The notes: generated by a model not told the origin, from the sequence alone. Positions 49,542 to 60,767 are shown, counted from the stretch's first letter. The stretch: DNA of 64,000 bases from Dactylellina haptotyla (GCA_031310005.1 CM062388.1:124001-188000); one strand, 5' to 3'. Translations and numbers: made by a program.

Positions 49542-50462
49542 AAAATGAGAGTATATCGTCCGTTTTTTTCGCATAGAAGTCCTCCTGTTGCGAAAGCATC
49601 GACTTAGGCCGTTCCCAGCTTCAGGATTATCCTCATAACTATAACAAATGAAAGATTTTAGAAAAATCTATTCATTAAGTCTATTAATTACTATTTGTGA
49701 ACTATTGCTGTTAGAAATGACTGAACGTTTGATTGAGTACGAGAAATTTTACTATGTGAGTAGTGGCGCCCATTGTCATTTATACCGAAGGGTTTTCGAG
49801 AGACCTGGAGGGTGAGCATATTGAAAATGGTCAGCCTTTTAGCGAGCTGTAGGAATACCCCAAAACCTATAATGAGCCAAGGGACTGCCTTCCTGGCTTG
49901 TCTGTTCATGCATCCCTGATGCCAAACTTGAGCAACTATAGCAGTTGCTACGAGTTCAGCATTATGATTGGACAAAATTGAACAATCACAATTTGCCAAG
50001 CCCCCAAGCTTCAAGTCTCAGAAGGCAATGGAATCTAGGACGACAACGCAGGACGTAAGGACGAATTGAAGCTCGCGAGATGAATATTCACAGCCGGATG
50101 CGAACGCGTCGCTTCGGTCCTGGCGTCCTTGCGTTGTGTGTTGCAGGCACCCGAATTGGGACATTCTAGTCCTGTCCTTACAGCGCTACAGGTATTCCCA
50201 CAGAGAGACCAGGGATTCTCGTACGCTTGGACCAATTGTGTGACGCCATTCCTTGCGCAGAGAACCAACTTTCTCTACTCGTAGCTTCGAAAGTTTACCT
50301 CGTGATGATAGTAGCACTTCCTAACTGGCCTTCTCACGCGCACGAGGTTCGAAATACCCCAACAAATATCCTATTGCGACGGACCTTCTCTTTAGGCTGC
50401 TACCCGCCTCGCCATATCTATGTATACCTCGGCTCTCGGTTTATCTAGTCTATCTACAGAAA

Positions 50463-50771
50463 TCAAAAGAAAAGAGAAAGCCAACCTCCGTGTCTACTTA
50501 ATTTTTCCGCCGTAATTAGCCTCCACCGTCGCGCCGAACCTTCGAAATGTAAACGGGAGAAAATATCTGCCGAAATGTCTTCCGGCCTCTTCTTAGGGCG
50601 TAGATCTTCGGTGCAAGTATCTACGGTGGATCTCATGGCTTTTAAAAACTCTCTATCCTGAATTAGACACCAAGTATCGTATACCCAGGTTTCACAACTC
50701 GCCTTGCTTAAATTTCTTACAACTGGAACCAAAGTAATTAGTGCATAACTCCATCGATAATGATTCGTCAT
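50463..50771 (-). CDS. Weak hypothetical ORF, 102 aa
   Basis: An unspliced frame of 102 codons with ATG and stop. The protein contains a charged middle part (DLRPKKRPEDISADIFSRL) and no signal peptide or recognised motif. Composition looks somewhat coding-like, but nothing else supports it. It may be a chance frame or a relic of a larger gene. Confidence 0.2.
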   Translation of the reverse strand: MTNHYRWSYALITLVPVVRNLSKASCETWVYDTWCLIQDREFLKAMRSTVDTCTEDLRPKKRPEDISADIFSRLHFEGSARRWRLITAEKLSRHGGWLSLFF

Positions 50772-51372
50772 CGTTTTTCAATTCTAACAGTTTGAAGTAT
50801 ACTTTATGCTTTAGTCGCTTGGCTTAATGAAAGAGTTTTGAATGAATTTCGACCTTCTTTATAGTCGGTTGGCGAAGGAATTAGTGATACGGAATATATA
50901 CCCCATTACGTATACCTTCAGTGTACTAAAAAACCATAATAAACACAGCTATCCTGGTCTTACCATCACGCGAGCTGTTTTATAGTTTACTTTGACTAGC
51001 CAATTAGATTTACAGTATTTTTTTTGGTATCATGTCGTCGTCGCAACATCAAGTCGTTATATTGTATCATATGCCCAGTTACACCACCACCTCTTATCCC
51101 ATTCGCAAACTCCGTCGCTAATCCGCCCAATGAAAATAAAAAACCTATCGCTTAGTAATAAATTATTGAAGAGAGAGAAAAAGCTATGCCATGCCTTCGT
51201 GCACACTGATCCCTCGAACAAAGATTGGGGAAGGACACGCCAAAATAATGTTACAGTTGGAAACAAGCTAATAGCTCACCACAGGCAGTATAACCGAAAA
51301 AGTAGCGCGTGCCGCATCGATATTGATCGCTTGGAATAAATCCAAAGACGATATAAAGAGTCGTTAAGTGGG

Positions 51373-52722
51373 TCAAGACATATCCTCTCGCATACCTCGG
51401 GAGAAATTTATGAAAGCTTTGGCCAAGGATTTGACGGCATCATGAGTAATTTGATTCATCGCAGGTGGAATAAGCTCTTTATCGGCCATCAACTCTGCTC
51501 GAACTCGCTCGCTGTGCGTGGTGCCGGCTTCCCCATTCGGATTGGCTTGCTTCTTCAATTCTCTCATCTCCTCTTCTAATGCTTTCATTTTAGCTACCAC
51601 CTCGCCCATGAATTTCATAATAAAAGAGGTGCTATAATTCGCAGGTAATATTTCAGACGTAGGAGATATGTGGTTGTTTTCAGCAAGGTTGTTTGGAGCT
51701 GTCGTTTCTTGAGAGCTAGGTAAACATCCTAGCTGGGGAGGAGCATCGGACTCGAAAGAGGAGGCTGGCTGGTGGGGAGCAGAAATGGAATTTACGGATG
51801 CAGAAGAAGGTGTAGCAATATTTGTGCCCAATATATTGACCCGACGACGCTTTACAGGGCTGGAGTGAACATCTTTCTTCTTTTCCGACGGAGGTAGTGC
51901 TCTTTTTGTACTCGTTGCATCTACGACGCCTTTCTCTTGGCAACTCTTCTGGTGCTTGTCCCGATTATCATGTCGTGTGAATACTGAATCACAACTTGCG
52001 CACTGGAAGATTGCTGTTCCATGATCTTGAGAAGCGTGAAATCCCAGTTTTTTCATATTTGAAAATCTCTTCCCACAAAGTTGACAAGAGTGGGTAGCGG
52101 AAGTCTTGCGAGGGCGTCGAGGTGAGGCTACCGCGCTTACGGTTAAGGGTTCGGGGAGGATATTTGATGGCGAGGTCAATTGATTGTCTTGAAAGTCAGT
52201 AGATGAATTTTGCGACTCTACCCTTGCAATATCATCCGAAGATTCATCAGCCTCAGACTTCGGCCGAAACACAAAGTGCTTCTTATCTGGAAGTTGCTTG
52301 GCGTGTTGTTTGGAAGATTCGGTTTTCTCCGAATGGGCGGTTGGGATGTCCTGAGGGTATGGATATCGTAGAGGAACGGAGGGCTCTGGTGTAGTAATGC
52401 CCCGTGGTTCTAGAGCTAGTAATATATTAACACGATTAGTTGATTTATTTATAAATTGTATGGCGCTCGAGAATTATACATACTAATCGAGGCTACGGCC
52501 TTTGAATCTGCGTCGAAGAAGGCCAGATCGAAATAGTCATCAAACCTAGGATCTACATCTGCAAGGACAGAATGAGCTGTGTCTGTAAGCGCTTGCTATT
52601 GTCCGTCTGCCCGTTAAGGGACGCATAGGAAAATACGTACCGCTCTCAGTTAGGCTCAACGGAGAGACTCGTGTACTTGGATTCTGCGAAACAAGTTCGT
52701 CGGCGAAGTGCGAGCTAACCAT
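51373..52722 (-). CDS. C2H2/C2HC zinc-finger coiled-coil protein ZF5
   Basis: Three exons, 52722-52641, 52558-52484 and 52415-51373, give 399 aa with both introns in phase 1. Exon 1 encodes MVSSHFADELVSQNPSTRVS. Exon 2 encodes the most striking acidic/aromatic segment of the family (DDYFDLAFFDADSK). Finger 1 is C163-x2-C166 with H179 and H184. The linker HGTAIFQC leads to finger 2, C191-x2-C194 with H207 and C211. The basic motif is RRRVNILGTN. The C-terminal part has a short predicted coil (MGEVVAKMKALEEEMRELKK) and a further helical tail absent from the other members. Acceptors TTGCAG and TACTAG are clear. Confidence 0.87.
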
Positions 52723-54953
52723 TGCCTGAGCTCGCAGATTGAAGGGAGTGATCCAAGATTACACGGGTTGTGAGAAGTATTGTTATCTTGGTAGGCAAAC
52801 TACAGTCTTTGCGGAATGCAACTAGAACGGGATCCAAACGACTTCGCCTAAGTAAGAAATATCGAAAACGGGTGTCTTCGAGGAGTAGCCCGCCTCCTCT
52901 GCGAAGATTCCGACCAGTAGCTTGAATTCGCAAGTCCATTGCATTCCTGCGTTGGCTAGTTTGGGTTTCAGGTCCTTCGTCCTCTCCGTTCGCTTCGGTC
53001 ATTGGTTGGTTTTAGGAAGGTTTGTTTCGAATGTAAATAGTGCGTTGTCTGAAGAAGATTGTGTTGTCCGCTTAACTGTTTGTCTAGGAAGCCAATTGCG
53101 GAATCTCCCAGTCCGCCGGACGCTGCGTGTCTCCCACCCAAAGTTTTGCCTTTGTGTTGTCTCTCGCCAGACCAACGACGAGAGTCTCCAATCTCGTTAC
53201 CAGCCAAAAACACTGCGGAGAGTCTCGTTGCCAGCATCGACGGCCGGTGTCGATATTACAACTGGGCAACACCAGCGTCTGGCAACGAGGCTAGTCGATA
53301 TTCAAGCTTCCAGCATGCAAACTGTCCTGTTGATAGATGCCATGAAAATTATGCCTTCGCGGTCCTTTTCGGGCGCAATTTGCACATCGTACTGCTGCAA
53401 TGATCGAGTCGAAACCCCCCAGGTCATCCAAAGCCCTCGCCCGGCACCATCGAGACCTTCTCAACCGTCATATTGGCTTTATAAACTACCTTGACTCTGC
53501 TTCTCGCCTGAAGAGTCAAGGCTAGCGATTCCTCCATTTAGGCGTGCTCCAATCTTCAATGAAGTAACATAAGATCCCACAATCCTCATAATGGGTCTCA
53601 CATATCGCCACTTTCGCCACTTTCGTCCAGATTGACGAAGGGGACGACGTGGGCGATATGAGCGACATGAGCGACAAGGGCGACAGATTTCTCGTTGGCA
53701 TGCCTATACCGTAAAGACCTGTTGTAAGATCAAACCCCAATACTTCAATATAAAGTGAACTTCCGGTTGATTTTCGAGTCTGTAAGAGCTTTGTGTAGGA
53801 TTATATGTTTTCGACGAGAGTATCTATCCGAGGTGAGAGTATCTTGTAATATTCGCCATGGTGCATTGTTGTGAGATTAAAAGGTTTTACGCAGTAAATA
53901 TTCGTTGAGTCACATGGATTCAGTTATGCACTGCACTGCAGCTCGCGAAATTCGATGGGGTGTCGGCTTCAAGCCGAACACCAACGCAGGACGAGTAGGA
54001 CTGGAAGGCCCAAGTTCTGTGTTGCGAATGGCTATCTTGTGTCTTGCAAAGCAACCCGCTATAACCATCAGTTGATGAGTGTGCCTTCGGCAAGGGGGAC
54101 GCTCGTAATTAGGCTTCTGAGAAGCCTCGGACAGTGCATGCGCGTTTAATATACCAAAAAGGATTTTGTTGTTCCTCACTGGGTTCTGCATTTACACCAT
54201 ATCCTTTAATGTATACACCCAGAGGGTGTGGGTTCACACCGAAAGTTCCGCGAAAATATCCTTCCCGCATGAGCCTACGCAAGCACAATAGGAACACTAG
54301 CCGTGAAATGATGGGTCGAGTAGAGTCCAGCCAGATACAAGAGACCCAACAGCCACGGGTGGCGTCGCAGCTTCCCTATCTTACATTGGTAAACAGCTTC
54401 TGAAAACGACCCATGAGAAAATGACCTCCCCTCCGGGAATGATAAATCCTTATTGGGCGATAAGATTTCTCATAAACTTCAAGGATAACAAGCTCGAAGG
54501 AACTACGGATATATCAACGTTGTATAGCACAATCTCTGAACTATTGGAATGTCACACTAATTACCCTTAAAACATATTGATACATCACTCATGGGAAAAA
54601 CAGTGCTTTGTTAATATGTTTCATATCTTCATGATATCGTGTACTCACACTCGCCACGCGTTAAAACCCAAAATCCATCGCTGAACGCTCCACCGGTCGT
54701 GAACCCTATCTGTGCTATATATAAAATACATGCAATACATACCGCTGCTCAGCTACCAGAATGAACGGGTGACGTAGGCTAATAGAATCAAAAGTTCGCC
54801 CAGCCTAACGAACTTTTTGCGGCATGGACAGCGGCTCGCAAAAGAAAAGAAATGTAGAAGAAAAAAAGAAACATAACTACCTAAGATAGGAAATGTAACG
54901 AAATCATAGGCTCTTTGTCCCCAAATCGGGCATTACTCGGATATAAACCTTAA
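52723..54953. other. Intergenic region, no supported gene
   Basis: About 2.2 kb between ZF5 and ZF6. A GC-richer stretch at 52920-53500 stays open on both strands, with a 190-codon plus-strand frame, but carries no motif. It may be leader sequence of ZF5 or a decayed gene. A small inverted word CGGCTTCAAGCCG is at about 53968. Confidence 0.5.
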
Positions 54954-56087
54954 TTATCTTGGCTGCGCTACTTTCCCGTGGTCATGCGCTAGCTCTCTCC
55001 TCAAGCTCTCGATCACCCGTTCCTTCCTAGCTATCTCGGTTTGCAGAGACCGGTAACTTCTATTCATTTGATGATACAAGCTATTCCAGACAGCACACTC
55101 ATCGCTTTTCTTCGCCAAACCTTCCAGCTGCTCTTCCAAAGTGCGAACCCTTTCTATCAACAGAGCGATGCTCCCTTGAGAATCAGCTATTGTAATTCCC
55201 ATGCCACCAGACTCTTCATCGAACTGGGGAGCCGAGGGAGAGCGTGAACTATTGTTGCTGAGGTTGTGAGGAGAGAGAATAGCAGTGGCAGAAACCGTTG
55301 GAGACTTGGGTCCCATAGGTTTTGCGTTTTTAATGCATACCCGCCGGCGTCTTTCCGGGGCTGTCGAGGCAGCGGTGACCCGTGTCGACTTTTTCGGGGG
55401 GGTTTTAGGCTCTGTAGGCGCTACAGGGACCATGCTCTTCCTTTGTCGGCAGCTCTTTCGGTGTTGTTTAAGATTGTCCTCTCTGGTAGCAGCGAAACCG
55501 CAATCAGGACATTGAAAGGCCCGAATGCCGTGCTCCAACCAGGTATGTTTCCCATAGATTTTCTGGTTTGTAAAGGATTTCAAACAAGTTGGATCGGGGC
55601 AGTAGTAGGTACGGGAGTTGGTTTGATTTGGTGGCGTGACTTGCTGAGTCTGCGATAGAGGGTGCCCTGCAGCCGGTGAAGAAGCTCTGTCAGGAAAAAC
55701 AATCCAAAGCGAAATATAAGCCGACAACACACCTTGGGTACTTGTGGCATGTGCCTCCGCCGAGAAAAATGAAGGGTCAAGCACATCGCTAATATCTACG
55801 TATATTTATAAGACATGGTTGGTGGTTGATAGGATATTAGCATAATGTACTAAAGGAAGTACTGGTGTTTTGCATCCAAAGCTCTTCGAACAAAGCACAT
55901 CAAACTTTAGACCCAAGCACGACTGTTGGTTGAGATAAGAGTTTGAAGTTGGGGCTATTATATAGACGAGTATACCTAGTGAAGAGCTAGTCCAGCTAGA
56001 AACATCTCCAGGCCGACAATGGAGGAAATCGAAGTTCATCTCACCATCCAGGAATGGATAGAAATTTGGATCATATTCGAGCTCCAT
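54954..56087 (-). CDS. C2H2/C2HC zinc-finger coiled-coil protein ZF6
   Basis: Three exons, 56087-55976, 55795-55733 and 55684-54954, give 301 aa, the shortest family member; both introns are in phase 1. Exon 1 is acidic and aromatic (DPNFYPFLDGEMNFDFLH). Exon 2 reads ISDVLDPSFFSAEAHATSTQ. Finger 1 is C87-x4-C92 with H105 and H110. The linker HGIRAFQC leads to finger 2, C117-x2-C120 with H133 and C137. The basic motif is RRRVCIKNAK. Two coil segments follow (about 200-220 and 245-275). The first intron (55975-55796, 180 bp) is long for this family and the second acceptor uses the second AG of ACAGAG; the 48-bp second intron could be retained without a frameshift, so two isoforms are possible. 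Confidence 0.8.
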
Positions 56088-58316
56088 GATTCGTTTTAGC
56101 TCGTGATTTAATAGTACGAAAGTGATCGAAGGGTCTACGACTTTAAACTAAAAATTACATAAAAGAGAAGCGGAGAAATAGCTCTATATTGTGAGGAGAG
56201 TATTTGGATTCGGTATCCTTTTATTTTGTTTCCCTGCTGTTAAGTTGTGCTTCAGCAGCAATGCGACCGACCCTTCCCTCCTTTCCTGGCCTAAGTTCAG
56301 CAACAAGGCCGAAAACTTGGCGCGCCAAGATGTATGTTCTCTTTTTTTCCAGGCCATCTCATCCAAGTTCGCGAACCAGTTTGTGAACCATGTGTTGCCC
56401 AATAAAATCAAACAAGAGATTTGTGTTGGCTAGCTCAACTTCATAGGATCATACTTGAGGTCAGCTTTGGCAAGCATCAAGAATCAACAATAAACTTCCA
56501 ACACTATCAAAAATACCAAAGGAAGACGAAGTGTATTGTCGTTAATTTCCGGAGCTACCGTAACCTTGAATTTTCACAATGCCACAAGCTCACTGTTATT
56601 GATCAACTTTGAAATTTAGAACAAACTGAACAATCGCTGTTTAGGCTGTAGGTACTGAACTGTTGGATATCCATTGTTACGCTTCGATAGTGCCATGACT
56701 TTTAAATCTTACGTAGAAGCGCCTGTCCTTCCAAGTCATTCGGAACCACTTTAGCTTAAATCAATCAGGAGACAGCATCTTTAGCCGAATTTAGTAAAAT
56801 CGGTATTAGCTTGAACGTGAAAGCATATGGAGTTCAACCGATGACTTGGGCATTGTGCTATAAAGTGCCAATAGTGAGCGTCTAGTCCGCTTTGAAACCA
56901 GCTACCGAGTTCCAAAGACCTAGGTTCCATAGATGCTAGTTCTTCTCCGACTGATGTTATCGTTTGGACCGTAGTAAAGCTTATAAAGTATCACATCGAA
57001 TATATGTAATGGTTGTTGACGTTAGGGTTGTTTGAACAAGACACCCAAGAATTTGAAGATGTGAAGATTTGAGGAGCAAAGGGGAAATTGGGTCCGTTGA
57101 TGCAGAGAAAGGTAATTATGTAGACATAGATATATAAGCAAGTAAACGAGCCAGAGAACCTGTAGCCAATATTTTAGGAATATTCTGCGAATTTTAGACA
57201 ACAAGAGGTCAGGTAATATTGGAAAAACTTCAGGCACCATTTGACAGAACCTTAGGCACTATTTATGAAAACTTCAGGCAGGATTTGGAGAGTTTAGGCA
57301 AATAAACCTGAGACATTGTGCGCAGGACGAGTTGCCAAGTGTGCCTCAGGCGCAGATCATGCCTGAAGATTCACGAAATGCAATTAACTTAAACCCAATC
57401 ACCATAGCACCGGAACTTGGCAGCAACACCAACACAGGAATTTTCAGGAAACATCCCCGCGAGACCAGGAAACATCACAGAATACGAGGAATGTGTTGCA
57501 AGGAATCAGGACTGTATTGTTCCTGTGTTGTTCCTGCGTTGGCTTGAAGGACAACCCTTGTCAGGCCCGAAATCTTGCTTCAGAGGATAATACTTTCATT
57601 GCGGAAGGTGCCAGTTAAAACCAATAATTGCTTCTTAGAGCGGACCTTAGTCGGAAGATGTTGATAGATGAGCACTTCGTAATATGTTTAGGCAAGTCCC
57701 ATTAATTGTTCTGTGGAGTTAGTACGAAGCTGAGGCCGACTCGAGCTCCCGGGTCAGGTCGCTCAAATATATAGATTCGATTCTACATTTCGCTTAGGTT
57801 GACCCTGATCTGAGCACTCGTGGATTTTCGCCAACTCCATTACAGGACTGCGTATGGGCATTAGTTCCTCCGTTAGATAAGCAAACCATTCGCATATATT
57901 TCTCTCGATTCGCAGGGCCGAAATGTATTAGTGAGTATGCTGTTGAGAATTATTACTGTAGTTGCATACCCGAGTACTTACAAAAACTACAATAGCTCGC
58001 ATAGTCTCTATACAGGGAGGTAACTTGAGAGCCAAGAAATTATGGCAGTCATGCATGTAGATTTCCACTCAATGCATCATCGAATTGTTCTCTTCTCGAG
58101 GTAGCAACTGACTGGCTCTCGTCGAGTGATCCAGCATCCCCGCATGGAACTCCATATTAACAGCTAGTCCTGCTTTTGTGTTGGTCTGGGAACGAGACCA
58201 AGCTAGTCCATTACCACACTAGATTGAATCTGTCAGGGATAATGCGATATATTTCTACTAAATATATTATTAATACTATATACTATAAACCAATGACAAA
58301 AGTGAACGTGAATTCG
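56088..58316. other. Intergenic region with short tandem repeat
   Basis: About 2.2 kb. A four-copy 22-bp degenerate repeat lies at 57226-57300 and a stretch with AGGAA/TTCCT words at 57420-57545. No supported gene. Confidence 0.5.
57226..57300 (+). repeat. Degenerate 22-bp tandem repeat
   Basis: The word AACTTCAGGCA or a close variant recurs at 57226, 57248, 57270 and 57290, spaced 22, 22 and 20 bp. Further TCAGGCG/GCCTGA words follow at 57345-57365. Non-coding. Confidence 0.6.
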
Positions 58317-60644
58317 TCAAGAAAATGTAGCTCCCATAACGGCATAACTCCACCTCCACCTCGATGTCCCATTCGAACTCGTCCGACTCATTCTCGACAT
58401 CCTAGACGGCGCACGCGACGGCGCACGCGGAGGAACAGGCATATCCTCCAGCTTCCGCTCTTTATACCTCTTCACGGCCTCCCCCACCTGCCCTAAATTA
58501 AGATTAACCTTCGCCCTCTCATTCTTCTCCTTCTCCTCACTCCACACCCTCCTAGCAGCCACCGAAGCAGCCCTTGTGACACTCTTCGTCCCCTGTCTAC
58601 CTGTAATGCTCCTAACACTCAAACATCTAGCCAAGAACTTCTTAACCCTGGTGAACCCGTTCTCGACTTCATCCACATCGTCATCTTCGAAGAACGACAT
58701 TGACCGTTCGTTATCCGCGCTCGCGGGGGCGGTGTTGGGTCTTTGATCTTCTTCTATAACCTTGAGCTTACCGGACCCTGCGCCGTCGTTATTTCTGAAC
58801 ATCGGCGGCGTGGGAGTTAAGCTTCGTGCTACGCTGTTCCTATTGTTCAGCGGGAATAGAAGATTCCAGGATCCGATTTGCTCTGCCTTTTTACCGTCAG
58901 ATGACTCTATTGGTTCGGCTGACGACGGGCGTTCAGGGATAGACGGTTTAAGGTTATTGCACGAATTGGATTTATTCCTACTAAGGCCCTTCGATGCAGG
59001 TGTCGCGACGGGAAGTCTAGCCGATAACCGTGAGGTACTCGCGCTCTTCCTTGCAGATTTCTGCATATCGGTTGGCGGCGGGAGGTTATATTTCACCTTC
59101 ATCCCGATAGGAGATATTGTAAAATCGCTCTCATTCGTCCTCTTGTCACCTGCAGTGGCCAATCCGATTGCTGTATCCTGCGGACTCGCACCAATGAGCT
59201 TCGGCGGGGTACACGTCAGCGGGGATATCCCGTCCTCTTCTTCTTCCTGTACCACCTCGCTAACAATCCTTACCCCTGGACTTGCTTCTACCCGCATGGG
59301 TACCGGTGTGATGCATGTACCCGCCGCCTCACCCATTGAAGACTCCGAAGCCGGGTACGAGCTTGCGCTGATAAACGAAGACGCGCATGTGTCGATGTAA
59401 TTCCCTTCGTAATCGTCTTCATCTACCTCGTAGTCATCATAATCAGTGACCTGGCTCGATCCATCGCATCTGTACGGATAGTCCGTCCCGTGGCCGAACG
59501 TGGAGAAGGTAAGTTGCGAACGGGACGAGGAGGTCGATGCCTTTTTGGTGTGTTCTGGGTGTGGCGGTGGTGGGAATTTTGTGTAGTAAGGCGGAGTACG
59601 GTCTGCGGTGTCTGCGGGTTTGAACTTGGAGTAGGTTTGCGGGAGGTCCGGGTCTGGAATAGGGAAGTATACGTATCTTCGCTCCTCGTATCCGCCTGGA
59701 GTGAAGACTATTTCTTCGACAGGCACGGATCGTACCGGTGAATCTCCTTGTGGGACTTTGGGGGTTGCATTTTGATCGATTGATATCTTGCTGATGTACG
59801 AGGGGGAAGGTGATATTGGCCGTAAGGGGTTTGTAGGCGGGATATCGAGTTGTAACTTCATAGGGATATTTGCACTCTCTTCTTTAATATCCAGCCCGCC
59901 GTGGCCGCTGTCTTCGAGCCGGAACCCAAATTCATGAGGTGGGATGGGCGGTGTACTCTTCTCATCAAGGAGAGTGGGATCAATTGCAAAGCTAGGAGCA
60001 AAGGATTGGAATTGGCGCGGCACTGGAGGCGGAGAAGGGTATTCATCCAACTTAATGGTGATAACCTCAGCATCTCCCAATCCCGGTGTTGTAGCTTCGA
60101 GTTCACCGTGCTTCAAGGTGGCAGGTGGCAAGGAAAGTGGCGGCGGGATAATCGACTTGGGTGAAACATATGACGGACCGCGCTGCAAAGAAGATCCCTT
60201 TCTCCTGGGTTCGATCCTAACCTTTTCGTTATCCCGCTTCCGTTTAAAGCTTAGACTCTCAGAAACCGAGCTCGAAGATTTCTTAATTCTAAGTGGGAGA
60301 GGGGGTAGCGGTCTATTCTTCTCATACTCCTCCAATATCCTCGCTTCCGGCGACTTTACCACAGTCCGAGTCGATACATGGCTCCGAGAGAGAATGGAAA
60401 TTCTCGCCTCGCTATGCGAACCCGTCATCCGCTTTCTTGTAGTAGTGGTAGTGGTAGATTGAGACGACGCTCGCTGTCTACCCATGACCAAAGATTGTGA
60501 GGTCGTAGTCAACAGAGATAGTGAAGGTCTAGGTTTACTCGCTCTTGAGAATGCAAGGGAAGGGTGTACAGGATTCCCCTGCTGAAGGGGACAGAATTCC
60601 CACTCCTTGATTGGGTGTTTGTAGCCTCGAGGCCAAGTAGACAT
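58317..60644 (-). CDS. Long disordered Ser/Pro-rich protein, unknown function
   Basis: A single open frame gives 775 aa from the Met at 60644; a Met 41 codons upstream (60767) is also in frame. I prefer the inner start because the frame there opens with a conserved-looking segment (MSTWPRGYKHPIKEWEF) behind a good Kozak context. The rest is almost entirely low-complexity: Ser/Pro/Thr-rich, with Pro-rich PPPLSLPP and PLPPLPLR stretches that could bind SH3 domains, an acidic Asp/Tyr block (YDDYEVDEDDYEGNY) and a basic C-terminal third. A short helical stretch (NGFTRVKKFLARCLSVRS) may be amphipathic. The C-terminus repeats RAPSRAPSRMSRMSR. No catalytic domain is visible. A scaffold or polarity/cytoskeleton role is only a guess. 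Confidence 0.8.
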   Translation of the reverse strand: MSTWPRGYKHPIKEWEFCPLQQGNPVHPSLAFSRASKPRPSLSLLTTTSQSLVMGRQRASSQSTTTTTTRKRMTGSHSEARISILSRSHVSTRTVVKSPEARILEEYEKNRPLPPLPLRIKKSSSSVSESLSFKRKRDNEKVRIEPRRKGSSLQRGPSYVSPKSIIPPPLSLPPATLKHGELEATTPGLGDAEVITIKLDEYPSPPPVPRQFQSFAPSFAIDPTLLDEKSTPPIPPHEFGFRLEDSGHGGLDIKEESANIPMKLQLDIPPTNPLRPISPSPSYISKISIDQNATPKVPQGDSPVRSVPVEEIVFTPGGYEERRYVYFPIPDPDLPQTYSKFKPADTADRTPPYYTKFPPPPHPEHTKKASTSSSRSQLTFSTFGHGTDYPYRCDGSSQVTDYDDYEVDEDDYEGNYIDTCASSFISASSYPASESSMGEAAGTCITPVPMRVEASPGVRIVSEVVQEEEEDGISPLTCTPPKLIGASPQDTAIGLATAGDKRTNESDFTISPIGMKVKYNLPPPTDMQKSARKSASTSRLSARLPVATPASKGLSRNKSNSCNNLKPSIPERPSSAEPIESSDGKKAEQIGSWNLLFPLNNRNSVARSLTPTPPMFRNNDGAGSGKLKVIEEDQRPNTAPASADNERSMSFFEDDDVDEVENGFTRVKKFLARCLSVRSITGRQGTKSVTRAASVAARRVWSEEKEKNERAKVNLNLGQVGEAVKRYKERKLEDMPVPPRAPSRAPSRMSRMSRTSSNGTSRWRWSYAVMGATFS

Positions 60645-60767
60645 CTTTGTGATGCTTTCCTGAGAGGTATATGTTGTTTTAGAGTCGCTTTGGACGTGGT
60701 GATCTTTGGGGAGGACCCTAAATTCTTGAGAGAGAAGAGTCAATTGGATGCTAAATCCGTCACCCAT

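Larger units (their letters stand above)
48834..51372. other. Intergenic region between ZF4 and ZF5
   Basis: About 2.5 kb. It holds a short inverted-repeat segment at 49458-49541 that resembles a DNA-transposon end and a weak 102-codon frame at 50463-50771. The rest shows no coding signal. Confidence 0.5.

Noticed and set aside
52922-53494. 190-codon plus-strand frame between ZF5 and ZF6
   Set aside because: The opposite strand is open too and the protein has no domain; GC-rich composition explains the length.
58762-59400. 212-codon plus-strand frame
   Set aside because: Antisense to the long disordered minus-strand gene; no motif and no splice signals of its own.
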